Shown piece after piece: positions 27,016 to 34,553 of a DNA stretch of 64,000 bases. A program made the position numbers and the translations under genes. Location: contig OZ220680.1 of the NCBI GenBank assembly GCA_965116345.1, positions 1,302,001-1,366,000 of the forward strand. Direction: 5' to 3'. Origin of the DNA: VXYL01 sp965116345. GTDB lineage: Bacteria; Pseudomonadota; Gammaproteobacteria; Pseudomonadales; Azotimanducaceae. The notes beneath the pieces were generated by a model. That model was not told where the DNA came from and did no database searches. It saw only the letters and a program-made list of their open reading frames with translations. Numbering within the stretch: position 1 is the stretch's first letter; each line of letters begins with the position of its first letter.

Positions 27016-27281
27016 CGCGCAGCGTCTACTGCAGGAAGTACCGGCAGGAACTGCCCGGTCTGGCGAGACCACCACTACCCGGCCAACTCGGCGAGGACAT
27101 CTTCGACAACGTCTCCGCCAAGGCCTGGAGCGAGTGGCAGCACCTCCAGACCATGCTCATCAACGAACATCACCTGTCGATGGTCGACCCCGAGGCACGA
27201 AGCTACCTCGGCGAACAGATGCGCAAGTTCCTCGCGGGCGACGACCACGACAAGCCTTCAGGCTACGCCCCGCCCTCCTGA
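27012..27281 (+). CDS. yggX: Fe(2+)-trafficking protein YggX
   Basis: This small 89-residue protein helps protect or deliver iron for iron-sulphur clusters. Family marks are SVYCRKYRQELPGLARPPLP (the single conserved Cys), the core AWSEWQHLQTMLINEHHLSM and EARSYLGEQMRKFLAGD. It starts at GTG overlapping the mutY stop by 4 bp. The mutY-yggX pair is a conserved gammaproteobacterial operon; MutY itself needs an iron-sulphur cluster. Confidence 0.96.
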   Translation: MTRSVYCRKYRQELPGLARPPLPGQLGEDIFDNVSAKAWSEWQHLQTMLINEHHLSMVDPEARSYLGEQMRKFLAGDDHDKPSGYAPPS

Positions 27282-27316
27282 CGAAAGCGCCACGCGGATG
27301 CTCGGGACAGCCGCGA

Positions 27317-27946
27317 CTATGCGCTGCTGCTTGGACGGGCCGAGACTTCCGCGTACCAGCGCTGCAAATGTGGGTGCTGGTCGCCGGCGCGGATTTGGAT
27401 CCACTTGGCGAAGTCCACCACGCAGAACGCCGTGATGTCGGCGATGGAATAGTCCTCGCCGGCGACATAGGTCGACTGACCGAGGGTGTCGTTCAGCGAT
27501 GCGAAGAAGCGTTCCGTGGACGCACGTCCGCGATCGACCAGGTCCGGGATGCGCGGCACGCCCGTGCTGCCGGAAATCCCCCGATCATCGAACGCCGGGT
27601 TGGCATTGCGGAACGCTTCGGCGACCGACATGAGGCCGTCCCACTCCATGTGCCGCTGCGCGGATTCGATCACCGCCCTCGACTTGGCATCGGTGCCCAT
27701 GAGCGGCGGATCCGGATGGAGTTCCTCGAAGTACCGGCAGATCGCCACCGACTCGTCGATCACGGTGCCGTCGTCCAGCACCAGCGTCGGCAGCACGCTT
27801 CGCGGATTGACGGCGCGGAATTCGTCGCCGAGATTCTCACCCGCCGGAATGTCCACCTGGACCATTTCGACATCGATGCCCTTCTCTGCGAGATAGACCC
27901 GCACACGTCGTGGATTAGGCGCCATCTTGAAGTCGTAGAGTTTCAT
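27317..27946 (-). CDS. Glutathione S-transferase family protein
   Basis: The 209-residue protein has a thioredoxin-like N-domain, MKLYDFKMAPNPRRVRVYL, then NPRSVLPTLVLDDGTVIDES (cis-Pro and the Glu/Ser that hold glutathione). A helical C-domain carries TYVAGEDYSIADITAFCVVD (the N-capping box of GSTs). The ATG has GGGGAG upstream. The region before position 34 of the longer frame is not GST-like, so I use the internal ATG. The substrate is unknown. Confidence 0.9.
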   Translation of the reverse strand: MKLYDFKMAPNPRRVRVYLAEKGIDVEMVQVDIPAGENLGDEFRAVNPRSVLPTLVLDDGTVIDESVAICRYFEELHPDPPLMGTDAKSRAVIESAQRHMEWDGLMSVAEAFRNANPAFDDRGISGSTGVPRIPDLVDRGRASTERFFASLNDTLGQSTYVAGEDYSIADITAFCVVDFAKWIQIRAGDQHPHLQRWYAEVSARPSSSA

Positions 27947-28114
27947 GCTGCTCCCCGGATGGAAAGCCACAGCATACCCGACGTGCCTGCATTCGCGGTC
28001 GCCCCGGTCGCGGTACAGTCGCGGCACTAGGAATGCTCTGATCAAGCCATCCCTTCCCTAGCATCGGCGGGCGGGTTCGAGTCTCATAGGCACACGAGAT
28101 AACCGGCCGACCCA

Positions 28115-28294
28115 ATGGAAATTACCGGCGACCCCGCCATGGACCTAGCCACCATCGGTGCCGTGATCGTGTTCTGCCTCGGACTCGTGGTGGGCATCGG
28201 CGGCATGTGGCTCGCCGGGCGCATCGTCCGCCGGCTGCCAACGGACGACCACACCCCGCCACGGCCGTCCAAGCCGGCCGACGACGCGCAATGA
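28115..28294 (+). CDS. 59-residue single-span membrane protein coupled to a methyltransferase
   Basis: A short gene: MEITGDPAMDLATIGAVIVF then CLGLVVGIGGMWLAGRIVRR, with a Pro/Asp-rich cytoplasmic-looking tail. One membrane helix is clear at about residues 12-35. Its TGA overlaps the ATG of the methyltransferase (ATGA), strong evidence that the frame is translated. No family is recognised. Confidence 0.65.
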   Translation: MEITGDPAMDLATIGAVIVFCLGLVVGIGGMWLAGRIVRRLPTDDHTPPRPSKPADDAQ

Positions 28295-28908
28295 GCCAAG
28301 CGGACCGCGACAAGTGGGACCGGCGCTACGAGGAGGGCGCATACGGGTCCCGCGAGCACCCCAGTGAGTTCCTGGAACGATACGCCGGCCACCTGCCGAC
28401 CTCCGGTCGGGCCCTCGACCTCGCCTGTGGTGCCGGCAGAAATGCCCTGTACCTCGCCGCCAAGGGCCTTGCCGTGGATGCCGTGGACATATCCACGGTC
28501 GCCCTGAAGCGAGCCCAGGCTGCCGCTCGGGCCCGAGCCGACCCCCGCGACCGGTCCATCCGGTGGATCGAACACGACCTCGATCTGGGGTTCGATCCCG
28601 TCACCGACTACGACGTGATCGTCAATATCCGCTACGTGCACGTCCCCCTGCTCGCCGCCCTGCTGGTTTGCCTACGCCCCGGCGGTCTGCTCCTGGTCGA
28701 ACAGCACCTCGGCGGTCATCCGGACGTAGTCGGCCCCACCAACCCCGCATTCCGTGTGGCAAGTGGAGACCTCGCCGAACTCGCCCAGACCCTCGATGTC
28801 GAAGCGCTTCACGAGGGCCTGGTCGAAGATCCGGACGGCCGCACCGCCGCCTTGGCGCGGCTGGTTGCTCGAAAACCACTGCACGGTGCCCGCTGTCCAA
28901 CGAGATAG
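28291..28908 (+). CDS. Class I SAM-dependent methyltransferase (TehB-like)
   Basis: The 205-residue protein starts MSQADRDKWDRRYEEGAYGS. The SAM-binding motif I is ALDLACGAGRNALYLA, followed by motif II (VDAVDIS) and LRPGGLLLVEQHLGG. The W-x2-RY-x-EG start is common in tellurite/thiopurine-type small-molecule methyltransferases. The substrate is unknown. Coupled to the 59-residue membrane protein. Confidence 0.88.
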   Translation: MSQADRDKWDRRYEEGAYGSREHPSEFLERYAGHLPTSGRALDLACGAGRNALYLAAKGLAVDAVDISTVALKRAQAAARARADPRDRSIRWIEHDLDLGFDPVTDYDVIVNIRYVHVPLLAALLVCLRPGGLLLVEQHLGGHPDVVGPTNPAFRVASGDLAELAQTLDVEALHEGLVEDPDGRTAALARLVARKPLHGARCPTR

Positions 28909-29300
28909 TCGCTGCCGTTGTCGGCGGTGGGCAAGCCCGGCCCGCGGTGGGATCACCGACCGTCAAACAACTCACCCGCCCATGCCCTGCTGGGAATCGA
29001 AGCGCTCGACAGGCTCCTCGGGCACGCCGTCGTTGCCGATAGCTAGGAAGGGTTCGTTGTCGAGAACGTCATCCGAGCACTGCCGAGGCAGGCGTCTTGG
29101 CGGTCCCGCGTAGTCCTCCGTGCTGAGGTTCATCCGGTAGTGGAAGTGTCCCGTATGGTATTTGGCAGTGCAGCAGGTCGACCACGTCACCGCTCTCGTC
29201 GAAGGGACTTCCGGACCAGCGTAAGCACGGCATCACCGGGCATTAGGCGTCTTCGCACAACGCACGGGGCGTCGAAGATCGGCGGCATTCGCGGGCGGTG
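28909..29300. other. Probably degraded coding region before tRNA-Phe
   Basis: No intact gene is supported. On the minus strand (28972-29240) protein-like text appears in two frames: SGSPFDESGDVVDLLHCQ in one, then CSDDVLDNEPFLAIGNDGV and PEEPVERFDSQQGMGG in another, as if one gene had been broken by a frameshift. I do not recognise it. Confidence 0.3.
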
Positions 29301-29330
29301 TTGACGTGCCAGGGGCGTAGTCGATTAAAT
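29301..29330 (+). promoter_or_regulatory. Sigma-70-type promoter of tRNA-Phe
   Basis: TTGACG at 29301-29306 and TTAAAT at 29325-29330, spaced 18 nt, lie 31 nt before the tRNA. Their position directly upstream of a stable RNA gene supports the call. Confidence 0.6.
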
Positions 29331-29360
29331 ACGCCGCCCGGCGGGGTACCGTCGGTTCCC

Positions 29361-29436
29361 GGCCAGGTAGCTCAGTCGGTAGAGCAGTAGACTGAAAATC
29401 TACGTGTCGGCAGTTCGATTCTGCCCCTGGCCACCA
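29361..29436 (+). tRNA. tRNA-Phe (GAA anticodon)
   Basis: A 76-nt cloverleaf: acceptor GGCCAGG pairs with CCTGGCC, discriminator A, and CCA is encoded. The D-loop has AGCTCAGTCGGTAGAGC. The anticodon stem GTAGA/TCTAC closes the loop CTGAAAA with GAA at 29394-29396. The T arm is GGCAG-TTCGATT-CTGCC. No mismatches in any stem. It stands at the left edge of an accessory stretch that carries an integrase. Confidence 0.97.
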
Positions 29437-29523
29437 TTCCCACATTCCCACATTCCGGCGCCGTTTCATGCACTTCCATGAAACAAATCCGCAACCGGTT
29501 GACTTGGCTGCCATTCGCCGGCA

Positions 29524-29551
29524 ACGGGACGGGACAAGCCCGTCCCCTACG
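29524..29551 (-). repeat. Single REP hairpin (GGGACGGG subtype)
   Basis: Same sequence as 16344-16371: in minus orientation GTAG foot, stem GGGACGGG/CCCGTCCC, loop CTTGT. It is preceded by another perfect 8-bp hairpin (GTTTCATG/CATGAAAC at 29463-29484). The sequence CAAAT(C/T)CGCAACC flanks both this copy and the copy at 16291, so a longer unit may be repeated. Confidence 0.8.
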
Positions 29552-29653
29552 GCCCGCTGTTCCCTGCGCGTCCTCGACGCATCCGCCGATCCGTTCATGA
29601 GGTTGCTGCAGTGTACGATTGGTCATTCTGCTCCAAATGACGAGGGTAACTCA

Positions 29654-29785
29654 GTGAAGACGTCATCCAAGTCGGACAAGGCGTTGATCCTTAGCGTTGT
29701 TGCACTCATGATTGGCTCGGCTGGCATGGTGATCTACAACGTCTACAGGCTAGGTGCCGAGTATCTCGCGGCCCTAGGGTGGTAG
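29654..29785 (+). CDS. Possible 43-residue single-span membrane peptide
   Basis: The GTG start has GAGGGT 6-7 nt upstream. The frame reads MKTSSKSDKALILSVVALMI then GSAGMVIYNVYRLGAEYL, ending LGW. A basic N-terminus followed by one membrane helix is the usual look of small membrane peptides or leader peptides. No homologue is known to me, and the frame is short enough to be chance. Confidence 0.4.
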   Translation: MKTSSKSDKALILSVVALMIGSAGMVIYNVYRLGAEYLAALGW

Positions 29786-30297
29786 AACTGCTCCGGGACT
29801 GGTCGTTCTTTAGCGCTGATCGTGATTCCGTCACGGCGCAGCGGAAGACAGCTTCCGTGCCGAGCTTCATCAGCGAGCGTGACGGTCGACTGTGCGACCG
29901 TGAGGGCGTGGGCCGTGACGCACGGGGACTGCACGACAGCCATCGGCATGGCTTCGCAGCCTGTTGCGCGTCTCCGAGGTTATCGCCTTGGTCGTGGCCC
30001 GACGTGCCCGTGTAGCGGGGCGGCCTCGGCTGCTGCGGATACCCACCGCAAGACGGACCAGCGCGGGAGAGATGCCGCCATCTACGGCTCGGTGGCATCT
30101 TCCACGTCGAGCGGACATCGACGCTTTCGTCGCCGAGGATGACCGACGCATCGGCGGCCACATGCTGGCCTTGGTTGTACTTGTTGCCTGACATGCAAGG
30201 TTCGTCGACACCCTTTGCGTCTGATGTCGAGCTTCACCTTCGGCTAACGCGAGTTAACCAACGATCTTGACCTTTTTTGCTTACGTGGGGGGAACCG
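29786..30297. other. Intergenic, no supported gene
   Basis: Open frames exist on both strands but look like random composition, and none has a ribosome site with a recognisable product. Base use is less GC-rich than the flanking housekeeping genes. The last 60 bp should contain the promoter of the Cys-rich gene (TTGACC at about 30267 is a possible -35, without a clear -10). Confidence 0.4.
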
Positions 30298-30737
30298 ATG
30301 AAGCAGAAACACCTTGGCGGGAGGCTGCTGGCGACGGCGCTGGTCGGCGTGATGGGAGGGGGCGCCGCGCCCGGCGTTTTCGCCGATGATCACCTTCCGG
30401 CGGTGCAGTGCCCCACTGGGGTGCCGGCACCCTGTGTGAGACAGTGCGAAGCGTACGGAGAGTGTATGGTCCGGTGTGGTGTTTTCGGGCTTTGCGACCG
30501 TGACACCGAATGCTGGTTCCTGGAGAACGCCTTCCTGCGGTGCCTCGAGGGCTACGTCCCCCCGATGCCGGTGTGGCCCGGAACGGGAATCTACCTGCCG
30601 CCGGCATGCCCGGCAGGCCAGCACAACAGCGGGGGGGGGAATGCCAGGCGGACCACGAGTGCGGGAACGACGAGATCGGCGGTGGCTCTGAGGAATGCGA
30701 GCCGTGCGGCGAGGGGGAGGAGGAGTCGGTACGATGA
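30298..30737 (+). CDS. Secreted Cys-rich protein interrupted by a frameshift at a G9 tract
   Basis: A signal peptide (MKQKHLGGRLLATALVGVMG... VFADD) is followed by a Cys-rich mature part, for example CPTGVPAPCVRQCEAYGEC and CGVFGLCDRDTECWFLENAF. At nine G bases (30631-30639) the frame changes. A -1 shift (or a missing G) continues with more Cys motifs, GECQADHECGNDEIGGGSEE and CEPCGEGEEESVR, and ends at a TGA overlapping the next ATG (ATGA). Without the shift the frame runs on about 68 codons with no cysteine pattern. I therefore read the gene as frame 1 then frame 0. The cause may be programmed slippage, phase variation or a sequence error. Family unknown. Confidence 0.55.
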
Positions 30738-31939
30738 TGACCATGCGATATGTTGCCGGGCTATTGTGCGTTGTCGTTTGCGGAACGCTGGTCGCCAATC
30801 CGGTGGAGGAATACAGGCGGGCGTGCGAAGTGCCGCATTTCGAGGCTCTTTCGGTGATGACGCATCCAGGCGACCTGAGGCCTATAAACTGGGCCGCCGC
30901 CGAGAAGCCCTGTACGGCGTTCATCCAGCGGCTCGAGGCTGAGCCGGGTGCGTTGCCGGACGAGACGCGGTTGGCTCTGTACCTGGCGAAGCTATGGCTT
31001 GGTGGCTACCCAGAGAACGAGGAGCGCTGCGCGGAGGTCGGGAAGCTCGTCGAGCGCCTTCCGGACAATGCCGACGCGCTAAACCAGTGGTACAGCTGCG
31101 TCGACGATGATGATGCCCGGATCGCGTTGTTGAAGAAGATTGTGGAGATGGGGCACCCCGGGGCGCGCGCGAGGTTGGTGTCCATGTTTGAACATACAGG
31201 CAGCTACTACGGAATCTCCCCTGAGACGCTCGCCCGACATGCAGAGCGGCTTTACGAGGACGCGAATAACGTCTCTGATAGGTACCGGGCTGCCCAAGCC
31301 ATCTACAGGATAGCCCTCGATACGGGCGACCGCGACGCGGCGGAAGCCATTCAGAACCGCTTGATTCGCGACCACCGGCTCGACTCGCTGGACTTCACAT
31401 CGGCGCACCGGGATGACAGTCTCGAGCGCGCGTGCGCCGTTCAAATGTTCGTCCTGGACTTGGAAGGGGATTTGTGCGTCCCGGCGCTGCAGGCCCTCGC
31501 CGACGAGGCGGCGGCGTGGGGAGTGACGATCCCGCCCGACGTGCTGTTGCACATGGAGTACGCGTTCGAAAACTTCGAGCGCGGCACCTGGTCAAACGGA
31601 CCCAAACCCTTGGGAGCTGCGAAGCTTGCCGCGATCCTCGACGCCCACCCGGAGCCCCTGCGGTCGTCCGAGCACCTGCGGGTGCTTGCGAAGACCTCGG
31701 CGGATTGGGTCGAACGGGTTGACGGGCTTCGCCGGGCCGTCGATATCGATCCCGGCAATCTGCGTGCCCGGTGCGACCTGGCCTTCGCGCTGGATTTCAC
31801 CGGCGCGGTGGACGAAGCCGCATCCCTTTACAAGGGGTTGATGGCAGCGGAGCAGCCTCCGTGCAACGCCGGGGACGAACTCGGTAGGCTTGCGAACCGT
31901 AGCCCCGAGGACGAAATGGAGATTGTCATCGTCCAATAG
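30734..31939 (+). CDS. Secreted TPR/Sel1-like helical repeat protein
   Basis: The 401 residues have a signal peptide (MRYVAGLLCVVVCGTLVANP). A helical repeat body carries pieces such as RLALYLAKLWLGGYPENEER, RYRAAQAIYRIALDTGDRDA, DGLRRAVDIDPGNLRARCDL and AFALDFTGAVDEAASLYKGL; the last two are typical TPR units. Four or five cysteines suggest disulphides. It is coupled to the Cys-rich gene by ATGA and preceded by GAGGAGGAG, so the two probably act together outside the cytoplasm. Function unknown. Confidence 0.7.
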   Translation: MMTMRYVAGLLCVVVCGTLVANPVEEYRRACEVPHFEALSVMTHPGDLRPINWAAAEKPCTAFIQRLEAEPGALPDETRLALYLAKLWLGGYPENEERCAEVGKLVERLPDNADALNQWYSCVDDDDARIALLKKIVEMGHPGARARLVSMFEHTGSYYGISPETLARHAERLYEDANNVSDRYRAAQAIYRIALDTGDRDAAEAIQNRLIRDHRLDSLDFTSAHRDDSLERACAVQMFVLDLEGDLCVPALQALADEAAAWGVTIPPDVLLHMEYAFENFERGTWSNGPKPLGAAKLAAILDAHPEPLRSSEHLRVLAKTSADWVERVDGLRRAVDIDPGNLRARCDLAFALDFTGAVDEAASLYKGLMAAEQPPCNAGDELGRLANRSPEDEMEIVIVQ

Positions 31940-31983
31940 CGTACCTTTGCGTACCCGAAGTGCCGCTTCACGTACAGAATACG
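31933..31983 (-). pseudogene. Remnant of an IS5-type transposase
   Basis: The minus strand encodes RILYVKRHFGYAKVRYW, which matches the well-conserved VKRxFGYxKVRYRG block near the C-terminus of IS5-family DDE transposases. Upstream sequence on that strand is not recognisable and the frame breaks, so only a scrap survives. It overlaps the last codons of the TPR-like gene. Confidence 0.5.
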
Positions 31984-32863
31984 GTTGCTGCACCTTCGCC
32001 ACACCGATGTCTTGCGGTTGTCGGTGGCCTCCTCCGATCCCGGCTTGTCCAGCCGCAATTGAGGATGCGCTTGACCTCTGCGCGGCAATCGGCCGACCGA
32101 TGACGCATTAGGAGGCGTTCGAAAAATGTCCGACTGTAGGACTGTAGGACTGTAGAGAGCGGATTGTGAGCCGGCAGAGCCTTCCGTCGCGGCGTTAGGC
32201 TACTTTCGCAGTTGGGTTCTTGCTGCTCGTCGTGGCCGCCACGCTGGCGTTGCGGCCACTTCTCTCTTCGGATGAGCCGCTGTGGGTCGAATTATTGTTT
32301 CCATTGGGTTCTTGTACCGTGTTGTTGCCTCTTGACCTGCGTAGGTACGGACCCGTATTGCGCCCCAAACGCAAGTTCCATAGGGCGATGTGCAGGGAAC
32401 AACCGCGGCATCAGCCACACCAGCTAGATCCAACGCGGCAATGGCTCGAGTCCGCCGACCGGTATCGGGGTGCGACGGAAGTTGAAGCATGCGCAACGTT
32501 GGAAGGCGGCGCGGGCATGTGGGGATGATGAACTAATGCCCCGTCACTACTCGGCGGCTTGCTCGGAACGTTTTTCATAGTTAAAGAGACGAGAGGCGTT
32601 GGTGCGGCAATCCGGTAGTGACGGGGGGCGCGAACCCAATGGGGCCCACGATGCGCCGCCGTTTAGCGGAAAGCTCAGCACGAGATCGTTGACGGCGGCG
32701 AACGCGCCGGAATAGGTTGTCATTCAGGGAGGACACGCCCCGCGGCGACGCGGGGGAACATTCACGTCGGCGTCCAGGAGGACGGCGTGAAAAGGCTCCC
32801 TACTCCATTTCGACGTTCGGAACGCAGCCCGCGGCCTCGCGGCCGGCTTCCCTCCCGCAGCCC
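31984..32863. other. Gene-poor stretch before the integrase
   Basis: No supported gene. It contains three tandem copies of GACTGTAG (32132-32155). A leucine-rich plus-strand frame at 32220-32528 and a 58-codon minus-strand frame at 32547-32723 (ending LFNYEKRSEQAAE) are present; neither has a ribosome site or known family. The composition is lower in GC than the core genes, consistent with acquired DNA. Confidence 0.4.
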
Positions 32864-33727
32864 ATGCGCAAGCTGAACTGGGACTTCTGGCAGCTCCAGA
32901 AGGACAGCCGCGACGGCTCCCACGGCACGCGGCGCGAGCGCTCCTACGCGCTGGCGCAGATGGCGGACACGCTGCACGAGGACGGCTACCGCGGCCTGCG
33001 GGCGAGGAACCTGAAGGGCAGGCACGTCGAGGCGCTGGTGCGCGACTGGGTCCGCCGCGGCCTGTCCGACGGCACCATGAAGAACCGGATGGCGCACCTG
33101 CGCTGGCTGGCGCGGAGGATCGGCAAGCCGAACATCGTCAAGCCGAACGCCGACTACGGCATCGGCAAGCGCAGCCTGGTCGCCGACGGCACGAAGCGCC
33201 GCGACCTGGACGAAGAGAAGCTGGCGCTGGTGAAGGACGAGCACGTGCGGATGGCGCTGCACCTGCAGGCGGCGTTCGGCCTGCGCCGGGAGGAGGCGAT
33301 CAAGTTCGCGCCGTCCTACGCCGACCGGGGCGACCACGTCGCGGTGAAGGCGTCCACGGCCAAGGGCGGGCGCGCGCGGGACGTGCCGGTGCTGAAGGAC
33401 GAACAGCGCGCGCTCCTCGACGAGGCGCGGGGCCTGGCGGGCGGCGGCGCGATGATCCCGCGCGACCGCAACTACGCCGAGCAGAAGCGCGTCTACATGG
33501 ACCAGACCAGGGCGGCGGGCCTGGACCGCATGCACGGATTGAGGCATTCGTATGCTCTCGACAGATGCGAGGACCTGACCGGCTGGAAGGCGCCCGCCGC
33601 CGGCGGGCCGCCACGGGCCGAACTGACCGGGGAGAGGCGGCGCATCGACACGGCGGCCCGGCTGGCGATCGCGGCGGAGCTCGGCCATTCGAGGCTCGAC
33701 ATAGCCCGGCAGTATTTGGGGTCGTAG
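32864..33727 (+). CDS. Tyrosine recombinase / integrase of an integrative element
   Basis: The 287-residue protein starts MRKLNWDFWQLQKDSRDGSH, the N-terminal domain typical of integrases from conjugative and genomic islands in proteobacteria. The core-binding segment is LSDGTMKNRMAHLRWLARRI. The catalytic set appears complete: Arg in GLRREEAIKF, Lys region VKASTAKGGRARDVPV, HxxR in MHGLRHSYA, His in ELGHSRLD and the nucleophile Tyr in ARQYLGS at the end. It reads away from tRNA-Phe, which is 3.4 kb upstream. No excisionase, relaxase or transfer gene is nearby, so the element is probably a remnant. Confidence 0.88.
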   Translation: MRKLNWDFWQLQKDSRDGSHGTRRERSYALAQMADTLHEDGYRGLRARNLKGRHVEALVRDWVRRGLSDGTMKNRMAHLRWLARRIGKPNIVKPNADYGIGKRSLVADGTKRRDLDEEKLALVKDEHVRMALHLQAAFGLRREEAIKFAPSYADRGDHVAVKASTAKGGRARDVPVLKDEQRALLDEARGLAGGGAMIPRDRNYAEQKRVYMDQTRAAGLDRMHGLRHSYALDRCEDLTGWKAPAAGGPPRAELTGERRRIDTAARLAIAAELGHSRLDIARQYLGS

Positions 33728-33740
33728 AGCGGCCGGGGAG

Positions 33741-33769
33741 CCCGCGCTGGCGCGCGGGATAAGGTTTTT
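33741..33769 (+). terminator. Rho-independent terminator after the integrase
   Basis: The stem CCCGCGC/GCGCGGG with loop TGGC (33741-33758) is followed by ATAAGG and five T, starting 13 nt after the integrase stop. The T-run is short and six bases off the stem, so strength is uncertain. Confidence 0.45.
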
Positions 33770-34070
33770 GAGAAGGAACGGGAAACGGGTCGGAAGGCGC
33801 TGCCGGCGGCTGTCGCGGACCCGCCGCGCGGTCGACTCCGCCCCGCCCCGGCGTGAACAACGACGGGATCAGCAGCGCCTGTATACGAGATTATGTGTAG
33901 CTCCACATATGCAGTGACTGCGGCGCGTAGAGGCGGCCCGCCCGTGGCGGCCGGCGCGCGTTGACTTGGATGCCGTCCGTGGCTGCGTTCAATCCCGCTT
34001 GAACCGACAGATGCGCCCGCTACGCCGGGTTACCTGTCGAATACAACAGCCGGACCCGGCGGGGAAGTAG

Positions 34071-34358
34071 CTATCCCGGCCTCGGCGAATAGGCGGGAAC
34101 TTCACGATCTGTGCGGTTCAAGCAAGGCCCGGCACCCGTGCGGTGCCGGAAGGCGATCCATGCGGCGGCGGTCGCGCCCCTGGGGAGAGCATGAGGATAC
34201 TGGACGACACTTCCACCTGCGGGGACGCCGCGTTCGCGGTGGAAATGCAACTCGGCGACAAGGCCGGCGACGCCGATCTGCGGGAACGGTGGCAGTCGGC
34301 CGCCGACAAGGGCGAATACGGCGAAGGTTGCGGACAGCATTCTGGGTCGGTTCTTCAT
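34071..34358 (-). CDS. Possible small secreted protein with a strong ribosome site
   Basis: The 95-residue frame starts MKNRPRMLSATFAVFALVGG, signal-peptide-like, with GGAAGGAG 10 nt before the ATG. The rest (for example GVAGLVAELHFHRERGVPAG) has no known family and high Arg/Pro, so the frame may have shifted or decayed after the signal. A 25-bp palindrome 72 bp upstream could control it. Weakly supported. Confidence 0.35.
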   Translation of the reverse strand: MKNRPRMLSATFAVFALVGGRLPPFPQIGVAGLVAELHFHRERGVPAGGSVVQYPHALPRGATAAAWIAFRHRTGAGPCLNRTDREVPAYSPRPG

Positions 34359-34429
34359 GGTTTGGTTACTCCTTCCGTTACGGTTTTCGAACGAGATGGA
34401 GTGTGCCGCGGCAACCCGTGAAGAGCCTA

Positions 34430-34454
34430 TAACTATTTGTTTAGCAAACAGTTA
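34430..34454. promoter_or_regulatory. Palindromic operator-like site (TetR type)
   Basis: TAACTATTTG and CAAACAGTTA flank TTTAG; the half-sites match at 9 of 10 positions as inverted repeats. This AT-rich palindrome stands alone in GC-rich surroundings, 72 bp before the minus-strand frame ending at 34071. It has the size and form of a TetR-family operator. No regulator gene is adjacent. Confidence 0.5.
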
Positions 34455-34553
34455 AGTGGACTTCGGGAGGATTCCTGAAACCCCTCACGACGCCGTGTAC
34501 GCGGACTGCGCGTCCGCGCCCCGACCCCGGGGTGGCACTTCCATGCAGCGGGC

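Noticed and set aside
29706..30194. Minus-strand 162-codon frame
   Set aside because: Only the first 35 residues look like a protein; the rest is low-complexity Ser/Arg/Pro of the sort seen in shadow frames.
32220..32528. Leucine-rich plus-strand frame of 102 codons starting at TTG
   Set aside because: Hydrophobic start but no ribosome site, poor composition after residue 50 and no family; it may be a scrap of a membrane gene but cannot be supported.
32547..32723. Minus-strand 58-codon frame ending ASRLFNYEKRSEQAAE
   Set aside because: The end looks protein-like, but there is no Shine-Dalgarno site and no recognised homologue; kept only as a note.
34143..34421. Plus-strand frame opposite the small secreted-protein candidate
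   Set aside because: No ribosome site or recognisable product; the minus-strand frame has the better start signals.
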